Below, in pieces: positions 8,891 to 18,532 of a DNA stretch of 26,155 nucleotides. The notes under the pieces were generated by a model. The model was given only the letters and a program-made list of their open reading frames with translations, had not been told where the DNA came from and did not search any database. The position numbers were made by a program, and so were the translations under genes. Source of the stretch: Branchiostoma floridae (lineage: Eukaryota > Chordata > Leptocardii > Amphioxiformes > Branchiostomatidae); contig NW_023365792.1 of the NCBI RefSeq assembly GCF_000003815.2, forward strand, positions 33,807 through 59,961, in the 5' to 3' direction. The first letter of the stretch is position 1; the number at the start of each line of letters is the position of its first letter.

Positions 8891-9585
8891 GGACAGGGAT
8901 GCTGACAGGAGTCTCTCCCCGCGGGCCTGTATGGACAGGGACGCTGACAGGAGTCTCTAAAGCTGCCACACGTGCATGCCACTCTATGGTAACAAGCTCA
9001 AGGCCCTCCAGCGTGTCTGCTGCAGTTGCCTCATCTGCTCTTGCATCCTGTGATTCTAAACCTCGCATGTTTGACAGGCCATCACCTTCCGATGGAATCT
9101 TCTTCCCGTGTGGCACATACTTTTGGTACTCCTCTAATATGGCTATCATGTCCTCATGTTTGGATTCCTTCTTCTCTAGGATCCCTAAAGGCGTAATGTG
9201 TGATTTTAGCTTTGCCTGTTTAGAATACATGTGTGGGATATGTTCCACACAGTCTTTGAAGTATTTGTTGTAAAACGACATGTTACCTTTACCTTTACCT
9301 AGTCCCATCCTCATGTCATCCTCATGTGATTTACCACTATTCTGGAGGCAATCGTTATCATATCCTCTCTCATAGAGGAGCGGTCTTCTTCACTATACTA
9401 ATGGCAAAAACTCCTGGAGGGGAACAGCCAGTATGTCAGCTATGGGTTGGTCATCGGGTAGGTCTTGTATGCATGTACAAAATGGTGATCCCTATGGCTA
9501 TTTTGGGAGGTTTTATGGCGGACCTCTTGGCGTATGTCTACATTGTCAAAGGTCACGATAGAACCGGGACTACTGCTGTCTCCAT
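8860..9585 (-). pseudogene. DUF6589-like transposon-associated protein fragment, disrupted
   Basis: Two frames together follow a family I know as DUF6589, abundant in invertebrate transposon-like proteins. The first frame (about 9580-9314) reads IVTFDNVDIRQEVRHKT, then has two TAG stops, then SSMREDMITIASRIVVNHM. The second (about 9314-8895) reads CVEHIPHMYSK, then HITPLGILEKKESKHEDMI, then YQKYVPHGK, then SEGDGLSNMRGLESQDARAD, then TLEGLELVTIEWHARVAALE. These match the family's DN, HIPHKYS, PLG, GGDQL, DARAD, LEGLE and EWHAR blocks in the right order. After AALE the family continuation is lost, and a 14-residue tandem insert follows. Function in the family is not established as far as I know. 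The stops and frameshift mark it as decayed. Confidence 0.65.
8889..8958. repeat. Two direct copies, 42-bp spacing, in frame
   Basis: ATGGACAGGGATGCTGACAG at 8889 recurs as ATGGACAGGGACGCTGACAG at 8931, each followed by GAGTCTCT. The spacing of 42 bp keeps the minus-strand frame. It encodes TPVSVPVH and TPVSIPVH separated by TGPRGE, directly where the DUF6589-like similarity ends. Confidence 0.85.
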
Positions 9586-9595
9586 TGCTGTTTCT

Positions 9596-9732
9596 CTTCT
9601 GTCGCCCTCTCTCCCTCCACCTTCACTCCTCATGTGTGTGTTTTCACTTCTGTCGCCCTCTCTCCCTCCACCTTCACTCCTCATGTGTGTGTTTTCACTT
9701 CTGTCGCCCTCTCTCCTCTCACTTCTTCACTC
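9596..9732. repeat. 51-bp tandem repeat, about 2.6 copies
   Basis: CTTCTGTCGCCCTCTCTCCC starts at 9596, 9647 and 9698, spacing exactly 51 bp, followed by TCCACCTTCACTCCTCATGT. The third copy is partial. Copies 1 and 2 are almost identical, so the expansion is recent. The plus-strand frame stays open through it because 51 is divisible by three; I do not take that as coding. Confidence 0.9.
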
Positions 9733-10312
9733 CTACTACCGAATTCCGAAGGTTCAGCGTCATTATGCATGTATTGGTGGTGGTGAAACAGCTGCCTCCC
9801 TCTTTACACGAGTTAAACTTAATCATAGTTAAACTTAATCATTTGCTACACTAGCCATCCACCCGGCGGTTCGTACTCGAGCTCATATCCAATCGTGAAA
9901 AGACAAGGACATCCCTTACCGTCACACCATCATGGTCTACATGCTAACAGAAAGACAAGTGTCTAAAACAACCTCTTTTGTTAGAGAAGCTCGTTCACAT
10001 GGCGTCCTTCTTCTTGACCTCTCTTTGTTAGAGAAGCAATGGTCTTGTCTGTAGCTTCTCTGCCCGCTTGAGGTCTGCTGTCTTGGCCAGGAGTTGTTGA
10101 CTTGTTAAATGCTTGTTTGGAGTCTTTGAATGGAGTGAAATGTCAGTGTTTATTTGTGCCCTGGCTTAACGGGATGAGAAGCTGGCAGTCAACATGTCGT
10201 ATATTTGTTCCCGCTCTTGATGTGTTGACCCTTTTCTTCCTTGGCAACCACTGTACCATCGACCTCCTTGAGGATAATTACTTAAGTTCACTTCTTGTTT
10301 TCCTTTGTACAG
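9733..10312. other. No gene assigned; short direct repeats
   Basis: TTTGTTAGAGAAGC occurs at 9977-9990 and 10024-10037. On the minus strand short coding-like pieces occur (LTSQQLLAKTADLKRAEKLQ near 10110-10050; VIILKEVDGTVVAKEEKG near 10275-10220), but they have stops and no clear exon borders. They may be upstream remnants of the DUF6589-like unit. Confidence 0.3.
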
Positions 10313-10876
10313 CAAGACCAGCGTCCTGTTGGGGCAGATACTAGACCAGACCAGCACAGTGTATCGTACTGGATCCAGGCAATGGGGGACAGTTCTGTGC
10401 CATCAGATATGCTGCAGTTGACCATGTCAACGACTGGGCGCAAGCGCCTTGGTGGTGTAGCAGGTGCTGTGCCACCTACAAACAGCACAAGGTAATTTGA
10501 TAGCACTGAGCAGCTATGTTCTGCGGTAGCCTTGTGTCCTGGGCATGTAGAACTGTTCCTCTACCTGCCTCCAGATCGATGTTAAACAGTTGGCTACTGA
10601 GGCAGGGTTTAGCAGATACTGCGCGGTTATGCGTTGTGGTACAGTGTGGTGGTGTTTTGTATAGTACTTATTAGAGTCTGGTTATAATTTTATTATTGGA
10701 TAGAAGTATTTGTGATTCTTTTATTTGACTCCAGCTTACCCGGGGTAACAGCCAGCAACAAACTGCCTTTCAGACCCAAAAGTGTTACCTGTTGTGAAAT
10801 GTCACAGCAAAACAGTCTAGTGAAGAATTGCAAAATCAAACTAATCATAAGAATCATGGTTAAAGGCACTGACTAA
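10313..10876 (+). CDS. Two in-phase exons of an unidentified gene (3' end)
   Basis: Exon 1 (10313-10491) has acceptor CTTGTTTTCCTTTGTACAG and donor AAG|GTAATT. Exon 2 starts at 10735 after acceptor TATTTGACTCCAG and runs to a stop at 10874-10876. Exon 1 ends with two bases of a codon and exon 2 supplies one, so the frame is kept across a 243-bp intron. The product reads DQRPVGADTRPDQHSVSYWI, later MSTTGRKRLGGVAGAVPP, then across the junction SLPGVTASNKLPFRP. I recognise no domain. The phase match and clean splice signals make it better supported than most frames here. It lies on the opposite strand to the neighbouring transposon-like exons. A transposon origin is possible. Confidence 0.45.
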
Positions 10877-10993
10877 AATCTACAACACACACCAGTACAA
10901 TTTCCACCAACTCATTGTATACGTATAAAAGCATGGCCATATATGTGTCAGGTACCGCAGATTACGTACTGCTATACTACTGATAGAGATTCG

Positions 10994-11272
10994 TTATGGT
11001 TTCCGGAGGGATATTATACCACGGCTCCCATGTGTTCTGACTCTGAGGGAAATCCTGCCTTTGACAGGGTACTGGATCTGATTCCCTTGCATTCTTGTGC
11101 CATCAATTTTCTCCACAAAATGATATTTCTCTTCCATGCTTTCACCCTTCCTTTTACACTTTCTTTCGGTGAAGTACACCCCCACCTTCACTCTCTTCTG
11201 TCTGCTGGTGTATCCCTTTTGCAGAAATCTTTTCTTGCAAGTTGAGCAACATCCCCACGCATGCACTGGTAC
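10994..11272 (-). CDS. Candidate exon, basic Cys-containing protein
   Basis: The acceptor GTTTTCTACAG ends at 11273, followed by an open frame to the stop at 10994. The product starts VPVHAWGCCSTCKKRFLQKG and continues with a Lys/Arg-rich stretch (SRQKRVKVGVYFTERKCKRK). CCSTC plus later Cys could be half of a zinc-binding site, but the second pair is missing. No family is recognised. Codon content and acceptor make it worth recording; a chance frame is possible. Confidence 0.3.
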   Translation of the reverse strand, partial: VPVHAWGCCSTCKKRFLQKGYTSRQKRVKVGVYFTERKCKRKGESMEEKYHFVEKIDGTRMQGNQIQYPVKGRISLRVRTHGSRGIISLRKP

Positions 11273-14250
11273 CTGTAGAAAACATTTTATAACTATTCGA
11301 AAGTCGTTTGCACAACAATACTTATCTTCTTTCGTAATTGATGCTATTTTTCAGTTAAATAAATAATAGTCTTTATATTGTTGCGTTGTATATCTGTTAG
11401 TTTTATATCTCTGATATCAACTAAGACGTTACCTTGGTCAATTCTAACTGAAGTGGCCATGCACAGGCTTGGTCTTTTAACCTGTATTTGTTTACCTTTT
11501 TTTTACGTTGAAATTTTTTCGACTACTACTATATCTGCGCGATTCAACCTCTGCTTAGGAGAGTACGACGAAACCAAACATATACAAAAAACAGCAAAAC
11601 AAAATCTCCAGGGGTTGCAAGTAGATGTCCCTTGCTCCGATAAAGTGAAACTCTGTCATGGGGACCTTCGCATAGCTGAGCCTCATGAGCCGGTCTAGCT
11701 GACCAACGCCGAGGAGAGAACGTCTTGATCCAATTCTCTAGTTTCTGATACCTGAGAATGGAGTCGTTCAACTCACTTTCTTTTCTTTTTTTTCATGTGA
11801 ATGTCCCACCACTCTCAAAATACATGTGTAGCATTCGATTACATCTCAATCACTCACTGTGGCTGCGTTATTATATTGCAAATTTGCATAAAATGTAACC
11901 ATAAATGGAAATATGGGTTCACTTTTTTGCATTTATATTTACATACCAGCAGCTGTATGCAGGAACACTTCACGTGTGAAAGTTCCAGTTTCTACTTAGT
12001 TATGGTTGACAATTTTTGAGCTACTGTAAATGATTTAATTGTGCTGTTGAAAGAAAACCTTTTTATGGAAAGTGACATTTAAACACGCTATGTTATGATT
12101 AGGTTGTCAGAGGCAACCGTGAAAGTCACGAAACAAAACCAGTTCCATTTTCTGCATTATCCAAAACCACTCCGGTTTGACAAACCCTATGTGAGCCTCC
12201 CAACCTGGAGACACCGAATGCCCTCCTCAGACATGATGTACACAAGTGCCGGCAGAAAATAGTTCATAACAAAAAGGCTGTATCCATCGAATAAGAACTC
12301 GATTTTAGATCACTGACATTATTTCCTGCTTTGGTTTAATATTTGCCCAAGAATTAGAAAAAAATTATCTGTTCACCATAAATTATTTGCTGCTATGTAG
12401 CAGGGTACTTTGACGGCGGATGGATTTGTACAGTATTTCCCGTCGAACAGTCACAGTACCTTCAGTTGGAGAAGAAGGGCTGTGGCGAGAGGTGGGTCCT
12501 CCGTAAGAGGTCATTTTCCCTTTCAAACTGTGTATTTACTTTTGTCGTTATGCTGGAAGAATATTGTTAGTGGTTGCCCGTATGTCTATATTTGCGAATT
12601 CTTGGTTTAGGAACATCGATTGATTCTGATCCTTTATATACGCCATGTTGTGTAAGGCAGCGTTTGGAATGTGCCTCCAACCAGCACGTCAGTTTGTTCA
12701 TACCCTCAGGTTTTGTCCCGAACTTCTAGTTTTTATGCCAGCCAGGGCCTTGGACTATGTCGACGATTTCAATCTGATTTTATCGACCGCAATTCGTGAC
12801 AAAATGACTCAAGAATTGGAAGTGTGAGGCCGACCGCGCCTGACATCTGTGATGGATTATCTTGTTTACGTGTTGGCGGACCGGATCGGTCTACTTTGCA
12901 ATATTCACGTCGTTGACCATACCACACATCCAATTTGTGCTTTACATTATTTTAATGTGTTTTCAAACCAAGAAGACGTGTTAATGTTTTTTAAGTGTTT
13001 ATCTCAAAAAAGACCATGTGTATCAACTGTCTCCACTTCTCTGTTGGCTATAAAAATACCAGCTATTGCCAGACCTACTTGAAGACACATCGATCGTGCC
13101 AACTGGCAAAAGAAAAATTGTTACACAACTAATCTTGGTTCTTACTTTTTTATTTACTGTACAGAAGCTCGTGAGATGAGGTGAACATCAATCAACGCAA
13201 TATACTGGTGCAGACCATATCAACAGATGGACACCTCCGTCAGAGAAGTGCCATACTCTGGACGACAAAGTCAATATCTTTCTGAAATGAAGTTAGCTTG
13301 TATCATCTGATCATAAAAGGAGGTTCCCAAAACAATATTAACTACAATCAAGCGTTACCATTGGTTTCGAATCAAATCGTGACACATCATTGATGACATC
13401 GATGTTAAGTTATTTGGCTAGTGACAGAACATCCAGCTTACTCAGGGTTTGTAAGTCAGGTCAATGTTACAGCTGTCCAGCCTCTTGGAAACCCAGACTT
13501 CGGGGACTGTGCCTCTGGCTCAGTGGGGGCTGGTTCAGCTTATTTAGTTAGATGGGTGTGTTGGATGTTTAAGTCATTATGAAGAGAAAGGTGTTTCATT
13601 AAGCTGTTTTCTCATGTTACAAGTGTTGATGTTTTCGGTGTCTCGATTGATTCCTTACACTTACAAGTAAAGCACATCAATTCCTATGACTAGTCCATAC
13701 AGCAAAGAGGAGCGTTCACAGATAGTTGCTGATAGTAACGGCCGTTCCTGAAATGCATACACTGATATACAATATGACACTTTTGACTATTCCTCCACAA
13801 CTTGGTTAATACCCTAAACTATCTGATGTACAAATTTTCAACATTGTGACATATAAAATTTGTCCGCTAATCTTACTTCAACCGTTATTTGATCGGTTAA
13901 ACTTGGTCCCTTGTCAATATGAAGTGATCTTCTCATAATCAATACCATCACACAGTACTCCAACCACTGTAGTCATAAGAAGGAGGTTCCTAATTTGGGT
14001 TTTTGTTTTTAATTATATGAATTGATGCTCCTTGTTCGTCAAGTAATGACATCTTATAATACTAAGATATTGCCCAACAGAATTATGGTCGCCCCGGAAA
14101 AAAACATTAACAAATTTCCTACAGTTACACAGTTACACTCTACAACTAACAAGGTTACAAAAAAAAACTACACACAGAGAAAAGTTACATACAAAACTTT
14201 GTGACCTACCTGTCATGTTCTCACCAACGGACTTCCTGTACCTATCACAG
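11273..14250. other. About 3 kb without a supported gene
   Basis: Only short frames occur (for example 11378-11698, 12645-12827, 12849-13082 plus), none with recognisable motifs or paired splice signals. CATAA(A/G)A-AGGAGGTTCC-like 20-mers recur at about 13312 and 13974. The 13.1-14.0 kb part is AT-rich with many stops on both strands. Old transposon debris is likely, but I can name none. Confidence 0.45.
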
Positions 14251-15060
14251 CTACATCTTTTGATTCTCTCCTTCGTCTTCTTCAGAAGAGCACTCTTCTC
14301 GGTACTCCTGTAAGAATATCCAATAACGTGCATACGCTTCCTTTCGCTCGCATTTTTCTTCCACCTACAAGCGTACCACAGCAGTCTCTCCCACAGCTGT
14401 TGTCCTGGCCTCTCTGATTGCCTCCTGTCTTAAAGCTAACTTTGCAGTCTCCTCAAGGTAGCTTTTATAAACATCCACCTTTTGGAGACAGTGAGGTAGG
14501 TGGATGTTGTTACTGTTTGGCATTATGTCCCCATATTTTGTGACATATTCACTAAGCCACTGCTTGGCCTTTAAGTACCTACGAGATTCGTACGTCCCTG
14601 ACTAGATTTAATTGTGAACAGTAGAGTCAGAGCAATGGATTCAAGTGCTTCAGTTAGGTACCGTTTGTCAGCTTTCCATTTCTTCCTGCCATTACACACC
14701 ATAGAAAAAAAGGAGCACAATAGATGATCTCCAGTGTAGCAAAGAGATATAACTGGCATAGAAGCGCCATTGCTACTTGTTCTTTTGCCGAACTTCACAG
14801 CACTGTCATGTTCAGCATTGAGTCGTACACGCAGCTCTTCCGGAAATCTAGACTTTAACCTTGTGTCTTTTGACAGCTGTTGCACCTGGGAACATTTGTC
14901 GACTCCACTTTCCATTGCGCACAGCTTTGGCTACGCTCCTGCCCGTGTGAACAAAGTCTTAAATGTTTGGTACGTTTCCCTCTAGCCTCCATCATCACAG
15001 CATTGAGCCGCTATGTGCATAGTGACCCATCAGTCACTATGTGGCTGACAAAGGCCTTGT
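14251..15060 (-). pseudogene. Transposon-like protein fragment, disrupted
   Basis: On the minus strand an upstream frame (14915-14571) reads DKCSQVQQLSKDTRLKSRFP, then EHDSAVKFGKRTSSNG, then CNGRKKWKADKRYLTEALES. A second frame (14580-14251) reads KAKQWLSEYVTKYGDIMPNS, then NIHLPHCLQKVDVYKSYLEE, then a charged helix. It has one TAG near 14364 and ends at an acidic EECSSEEDEGE tail. The WL.EY...YGD.MP....IHLP pattern resembles N-terminal regions of uncharacterised invertebrate transposon proteins that I recall; this is unverified. The fragment abuts the inner end of inverted-repeat arm A at 15244, with more coding-like minus-strand sequence (IAPDIILAIALLSVHDNR) at about 15165-15110. Confidence 0.45.
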
Positions 15061-15793
15061 CTGTGTAAACGATGATTACGGACGGACGAGCCAGTCACCG
15101 GTTGTCGTGTACCGAAAGTAAGGCAATGGCAAGGATGATGTCCGGTGCAATGTATTTATTCAGTCCTCCTCCAAGATCTTACAATTCGTCCCCGATAACG
15201 GCAGCACTACTCTCATGCAAAGTGTCCAGTTGGAAAATCTCTATTGCCTGCCATTTTCCCCTGAAGGCGTTGTTGTTGGTTCTTTCCTTTGTACGTCCAG
15301 TTTTCGATGGGGAAATCAGGTTTCCCAGTGTCGGCTAACTCACGGTAGACGAGACAGAAACCAATGCATTGCTCGTTTAGGTGTTCTAGTAAGGGTTCAC
15401 TCCCTCTAGATCACATGGCCATGAAGTTAATGAATGCATCTAACGCGGGTGGCATTTATCTGAAAATAGGTTTGCGTTTGTATTCAGATACAAACACTTG
15501 AAGTGCCTTAGGAAGCTGTTAATATGTCAGCTTACATTTTTACCTTTGGCAGGTTTGTGGCTCTAACTTAGCCAGTTCATGGTGCAGCTTGTGAGGTTCA
15601 ATTTAAGGTACAACTACGACCTCCTCATCGTGATCAGAATCTGAGAAGGTGTCTGTCCAGTGTCTGTCATGGCCTGATGATGAAGTGGAGGGAACTGAAA
15701 GTGATGTTTTCTTTTCTGTTTCTGCAGGATTGACTGATATTTTGACTCACTCGAGTGTTTAAAGACATGTTGGGTTTGATGATTTGTCCTCGA

Positions 15794-16263
15794 GAGTCAT
15801 GCACAAGTAGCGCTGCATTGGCAGGGTTTCGTGCCAGGAGATGGCGATTAAGTCGGATACATTTGTTGTGTCTTCTCTACCGAGTGCTCCATAGACTCGG
15901 ACACGTTCTTTCTATAGGTGAACGCAGTGTCCTCAAACCCATCTAACATGTTCTCAACTAGATTATGCACGTCAGAATCCCGGGAGTCCAGTTTTCTGTT
16001 GACCCTGACGTCATATTCGCTAAAGTAGCGGTCGTCCTGCTCGAGGAAACGGGCAACGTCGCCGACGTAAGCTTTGAACACGTGTCTAAGCGTTTCATGG
16101 TCACTTACTGGGGATACAGGCTTAATTTCAACCCCTGTGTAGCAAAACGTCTTCTCGAGCTAAAGCTAATGGTCTACATTAAATGTACTTCAGAGTGAGC
16201 AGATGAGGCTACCAACCGTGTCGTCTTCCGTGTATGTTTCATACGGGATTTCACCCCTGTAGA
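15794..16263 (-). pseudogene. Unidentified conserved domain downstream of caspase, arm A
   Basis: The minus-strand product starts YRGEIPYETYTEDDTVGSLI and, after disruption, continues HETLRHVFKAYVGDVARFLE, then DRYFSEYDVRVNRKLDSRDS, then NLVENMLDGFEDTAFTYRKN, then SESMEHSVEK. It then shifts frame to IAISWHETLPMQRYLCMTL. The same protein is encoded in arm B, and differences are mostly conservative. No family is recognised. It is charged, mostly helical, and lacks membrane segments or signal peptide. In arm A the reading frame is interrupted at 15793 by sequence absent from arm B. A matching tail (ENWTYKGKNQQQRLQ) resumes at about 15312. Confidence 0.5.
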
Positions 16264-16476
16264 CCTCAGATTGCTTTCAGCTAAGTACTGTACAGATCAC
16301 TATTGTTGATTTGTACATATTTTTTACACCACACATGTGCATTATGGGCATGTGTCTAGATCTGACACTGTATGTGGAATTGTTTATTATAGTAGGAAAA
16401 TGGAAATATAGCTTCCTTTTCAATGTGATGACAAACGAATGACTTTGCTTGTATAGTTCCCTAAACTTATGAGAAT

Positions 16477-16919
16477 TTACTCAACATCCTCGTTTGCTTT
16501 GTCAAGGATACTAACCAGATCGTGCCTGCCCCCCAGATCTTTAATGGCCTAAGCCAGTTGAGTAAGATATGTGGACCCGCCTTCAGGACAGCGGAAAGAT
16601 GCGAAACTTGGAATGGTGGAGTACCCGATGATGAAATCAGCCTCATCGGGGTATGCTACTATGCACGGTTCAGGGGTACTGAAGTAACTCCAGGAACCGT
16701 TTGCTTTCTCCGACCCTGATATGACTGCACAATTATTTGGGCTTGCCACTCAGGGACGGGTAGTTGTTGTCTGACCAAGTCGTTGATGCTGACAGGTATT
16801 TTATCAGATCCAGAAACATGCCTATCGTAGCCGTGTGACAAATACATGCTACAAAACAGTCCAATTCTGTATGGTCCGCCCAACGAATATCGCAGAACAC
16901 CTCATTGATTTCAGCGTGG
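16477..16919 (-). pseudogene. Caspase-like pseudogene, arm A
   Basis: The minus-strand sequence encodes caspase p20 and p10 parts in pieces. They are HAEINEVFCDIRWADHTELD and DCFV; then in another frame SHGYDRHVSGSDKIPVSIND with the catalytic-type His in SHG; then the pentapeptide position QSYQG, where Tyr (codon 16719-16721) replaces the catalytic Cys of QACxG. After a one-base shift p10 follows: VAYPDEADFIIGYSTIPSFA and SFRCPEGGSTYL, with the conserved S3-pocket Arg. A TAG follows after QLA, then a final stop at 16477. Without Cys the protein could not be a protease even if expressed. The N-terminal part would lie in the N gap. The same lesions occur in arm B. Confidence 0.85.
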
Positions 16920-16920
16920 G

Positions 16921-17238
16921 NNNNNNNNNNNNNNNNNNNNNNNNNNNNNNNNNNNNNNNNNNNNNNNNNNNNNNNNNNNNNNNNNNNNNNNNNNNNNNNN
17001 NNNNNNNNNNNNNNNNNNNNNNNNNNNNNNNNNNNNNNNNNNNNNNNNNNNNNNNNNNNNNNNNNNNNNNNNNNNNNNNNNNNNNNNNNNNNNNNNNNNN
17101 NNNNNNNNNNNNNNNNNNNNNNNNNNNNNNNNNNNNNNNNNNNNNNNNNNNNNNNNNNNNNNNNNNNNNNNNNNNNNNNNNNNNNNNNNNNNNNNNNNNN
17201 NNNNNNNNNNNNNNNNNNNNNNNNNNNNNNNNNNNNNN
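16921..17238. other. Assembly gap (318 N)
   Basis: 318 N. It lies exactly between the outer end of arm A and a 27-bp minisatellite. Both are hard to assemble, so the arm A boundary and the repeat number are unknown. Confidence 0.98.
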
Positions 17239-17422
17239 TAGTCTTGACAACCCTTCGGCTCCTCCTAGTCCTGACAACTCTTCAGCTTCTCCTAGTCCTG
17301 ACAACTCTTCAGCTTCTCCTAGTCCTGACAACTCTCCAGCTTCTCCTAGTCCTGACAACTCTTCAGCTTCTCCTAGTCCTGACAACTCTTCAGCTTCTCC
17401 TAGTCCTGACAACCCTTCAGCA
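17239..17422. repeat. 27-bp minisatellite, at least 6-7 copies
   Basis: TCCTGACAACTCTTCAGCTT followed by CTCCTAG repeats with a strict 27-bp period and few substitutions. It begins within the N gap and ends near 17422. On the plus strand it encodes a nine-residue unit SPDNSSASP; the other plus-strand frame encodes a Leu-rich unit. Confidence 0.95.
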
Positions 17423-17579
17423 GAGGGAGAGGCCGTGGGGGAGGGGCCGCACAGTCCAGCATGCAAACGAAGAAGACGGTGGGTACCATCACGAGCCCTT
17501 CACAGATGAAGACGACGGCACCGAGGTCCGTCCTGCGCGCCGAGGACGAGGGTTGAGGGGCCGTAGAGGACGCTTATAA
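17239..17579 (+). CDS. Possible exon with SPDNSSAS repeats and RG-rich tail
   Basis: The frame with the SPDNSSASP repeat continues as AEGEAVGEGPHSPACKRRRR and stops near 17507. A second frame, open to 17579, gives EEDGGYHHEPFTDEDDGTEV, then RPARRGRGLRGRRGRL. The second tail looks more like real protein (acidic, then Arg-Gly rich as in RNA-binding tails). A one-base shift near 17450, or use of the other frame throughout, must be assumed. The 5' part is in the N gap. No family is assigned. Confidence 0.3.
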
Positions 17580-17868
17580 TAACAAAGAAGATGTCGACCT
17601 CGATCCTGTTAGCCTAGTACCTTCAATTAGTTAAATTGTATCTTGCTGTCTCTACATGTCTATTATGTCTGTTATCAGTGACCTGTATTTAGCCCGTCGA
17701 GGCATGAATGTACAAGGTTTCCTTCATTCAATCACTTTACCACAGCCTATACCTTTGATCTGAATTGTTATGTTCGGTTCGGGGCACAAACTGTGCCTCA
17801 GATAATTGTGCACTGAGGTCTGACACAACGAACTGAATCCGTATTTTACCCCGAACTGACCGTGCCCT

Positions 17869-17923
17869 GTGGTTAAATCTATAGTCTTGGATATATATCT
17901 ATAGTGGTTAAATCTATAGTCTT

Positions 17924-17958
<35 letters not shown>
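17869..17958. repeat. 35-bp direct duplication running into a TA microsatellite
   Basis: GTGGTTAAATCTATAGTCTT begins at 17869 and again at 17904, each followed by GGATATATAT. The second copy grows into a pure (AT)n tract at 17926-17958 (33 nt). Confidence 0.9.
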
Positions 17959-17960
<2 letters not shown>

Positions 17961-18454
17961 ATGTACCATTTGGGGTACAATATTTCAACTTACTGCCCAA
18001 ATAAACAGAGGTGCTAATCGACTTCTTAGTACTTTAGTATGGTCAATGTATCGGCTTGATCCGCAGGAATTTTATAAGAATCTAACAACCTTCAATACAG
18101 AAATCAAATTGCCGAATGAAAGTTGAAGCTGGCTACCTGGCCACAAGAAAGGGCATCACAACTTATCCCAGAAGATAGTATTAAATACTGTGGACGAGGA
18201 ATCAGAGGAGTCCATTCACCTATTTATTTTAGATACAGATTAAAAGAGGGTAGGCATGTTTCTGTCCACCTGCGTCTTCCAGCTACACACAGATTGAATT
18301 TTAATAATCATGAAATAGGTGGAAATGTTTTTAAAATATCTCTGTTGCAACATACGCAAGGAATATCAAAGGATTTTTTCTGTGTCTTTTCTTGATTTAC
18401 TCTACGTTGTTCAAATCGGACTTAACAACTAATAAAAGGATTTTTCTTTGCAGC
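17959..18454. other. Coding-like debris, no gene assigned
   Basis: In plus-strand frames short protein-like pieces occur (INRGANRLLSTLVWSMYRLD near 18010-18070; SIKYCGRGIRGVHSPIYFRY near 18180-18240), but they are in different frames, interrupted by stops, and I recognise none. They may be remnants of a mobile element or the 5' region of the gene that follows. Confidence 0.3.
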
Positions 18455-18532
18455 TTTCGAGAAAAAGAGAGTAAAGCTTATTTGTCTCCAATCACAACTT
18501 CAATCCGGCTCCACACGCCCTTCCTCTTCACC

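Larger units (their letters stand above)
15244..16919 (-). repeat. Inverted duplication arm A
   Basis: The reverse complement of this stretch matches 21395-22612 nearly base for base except for an extra segment of about 480 bp at 15313-15793. At its outer edge similarity reaches the N gap at 16921. At its inner edge it stops after ATGGCAGGCAA (15254-15244). The arm carries the caspase-like pseudogene and the unidentified domain in minus orientation. Confidence 0.9.

Noticed and set aside
9326-9832. 168-codon plus-strand frame with SLLSPSLPPPSLLMCVF repeats
   Set aside because: It lies antisense to the DUF6589-like block and is extended by a 51-bp tandem repeat that keeps frame. It has no recognisable domain.
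16005-16014. TGACGTCA in arm A as a CRE
   Set aside because: It lies within the conserved coding block (codons for YDV) and recurs in arm B for the same reason, so protein sequence explains it.
17959-18454. Reverse-transcriptase or integrase fragment
   Set aside because: I looked for catalytic motifs in all plus-strand frames and found none; the pieces are too short to classify.
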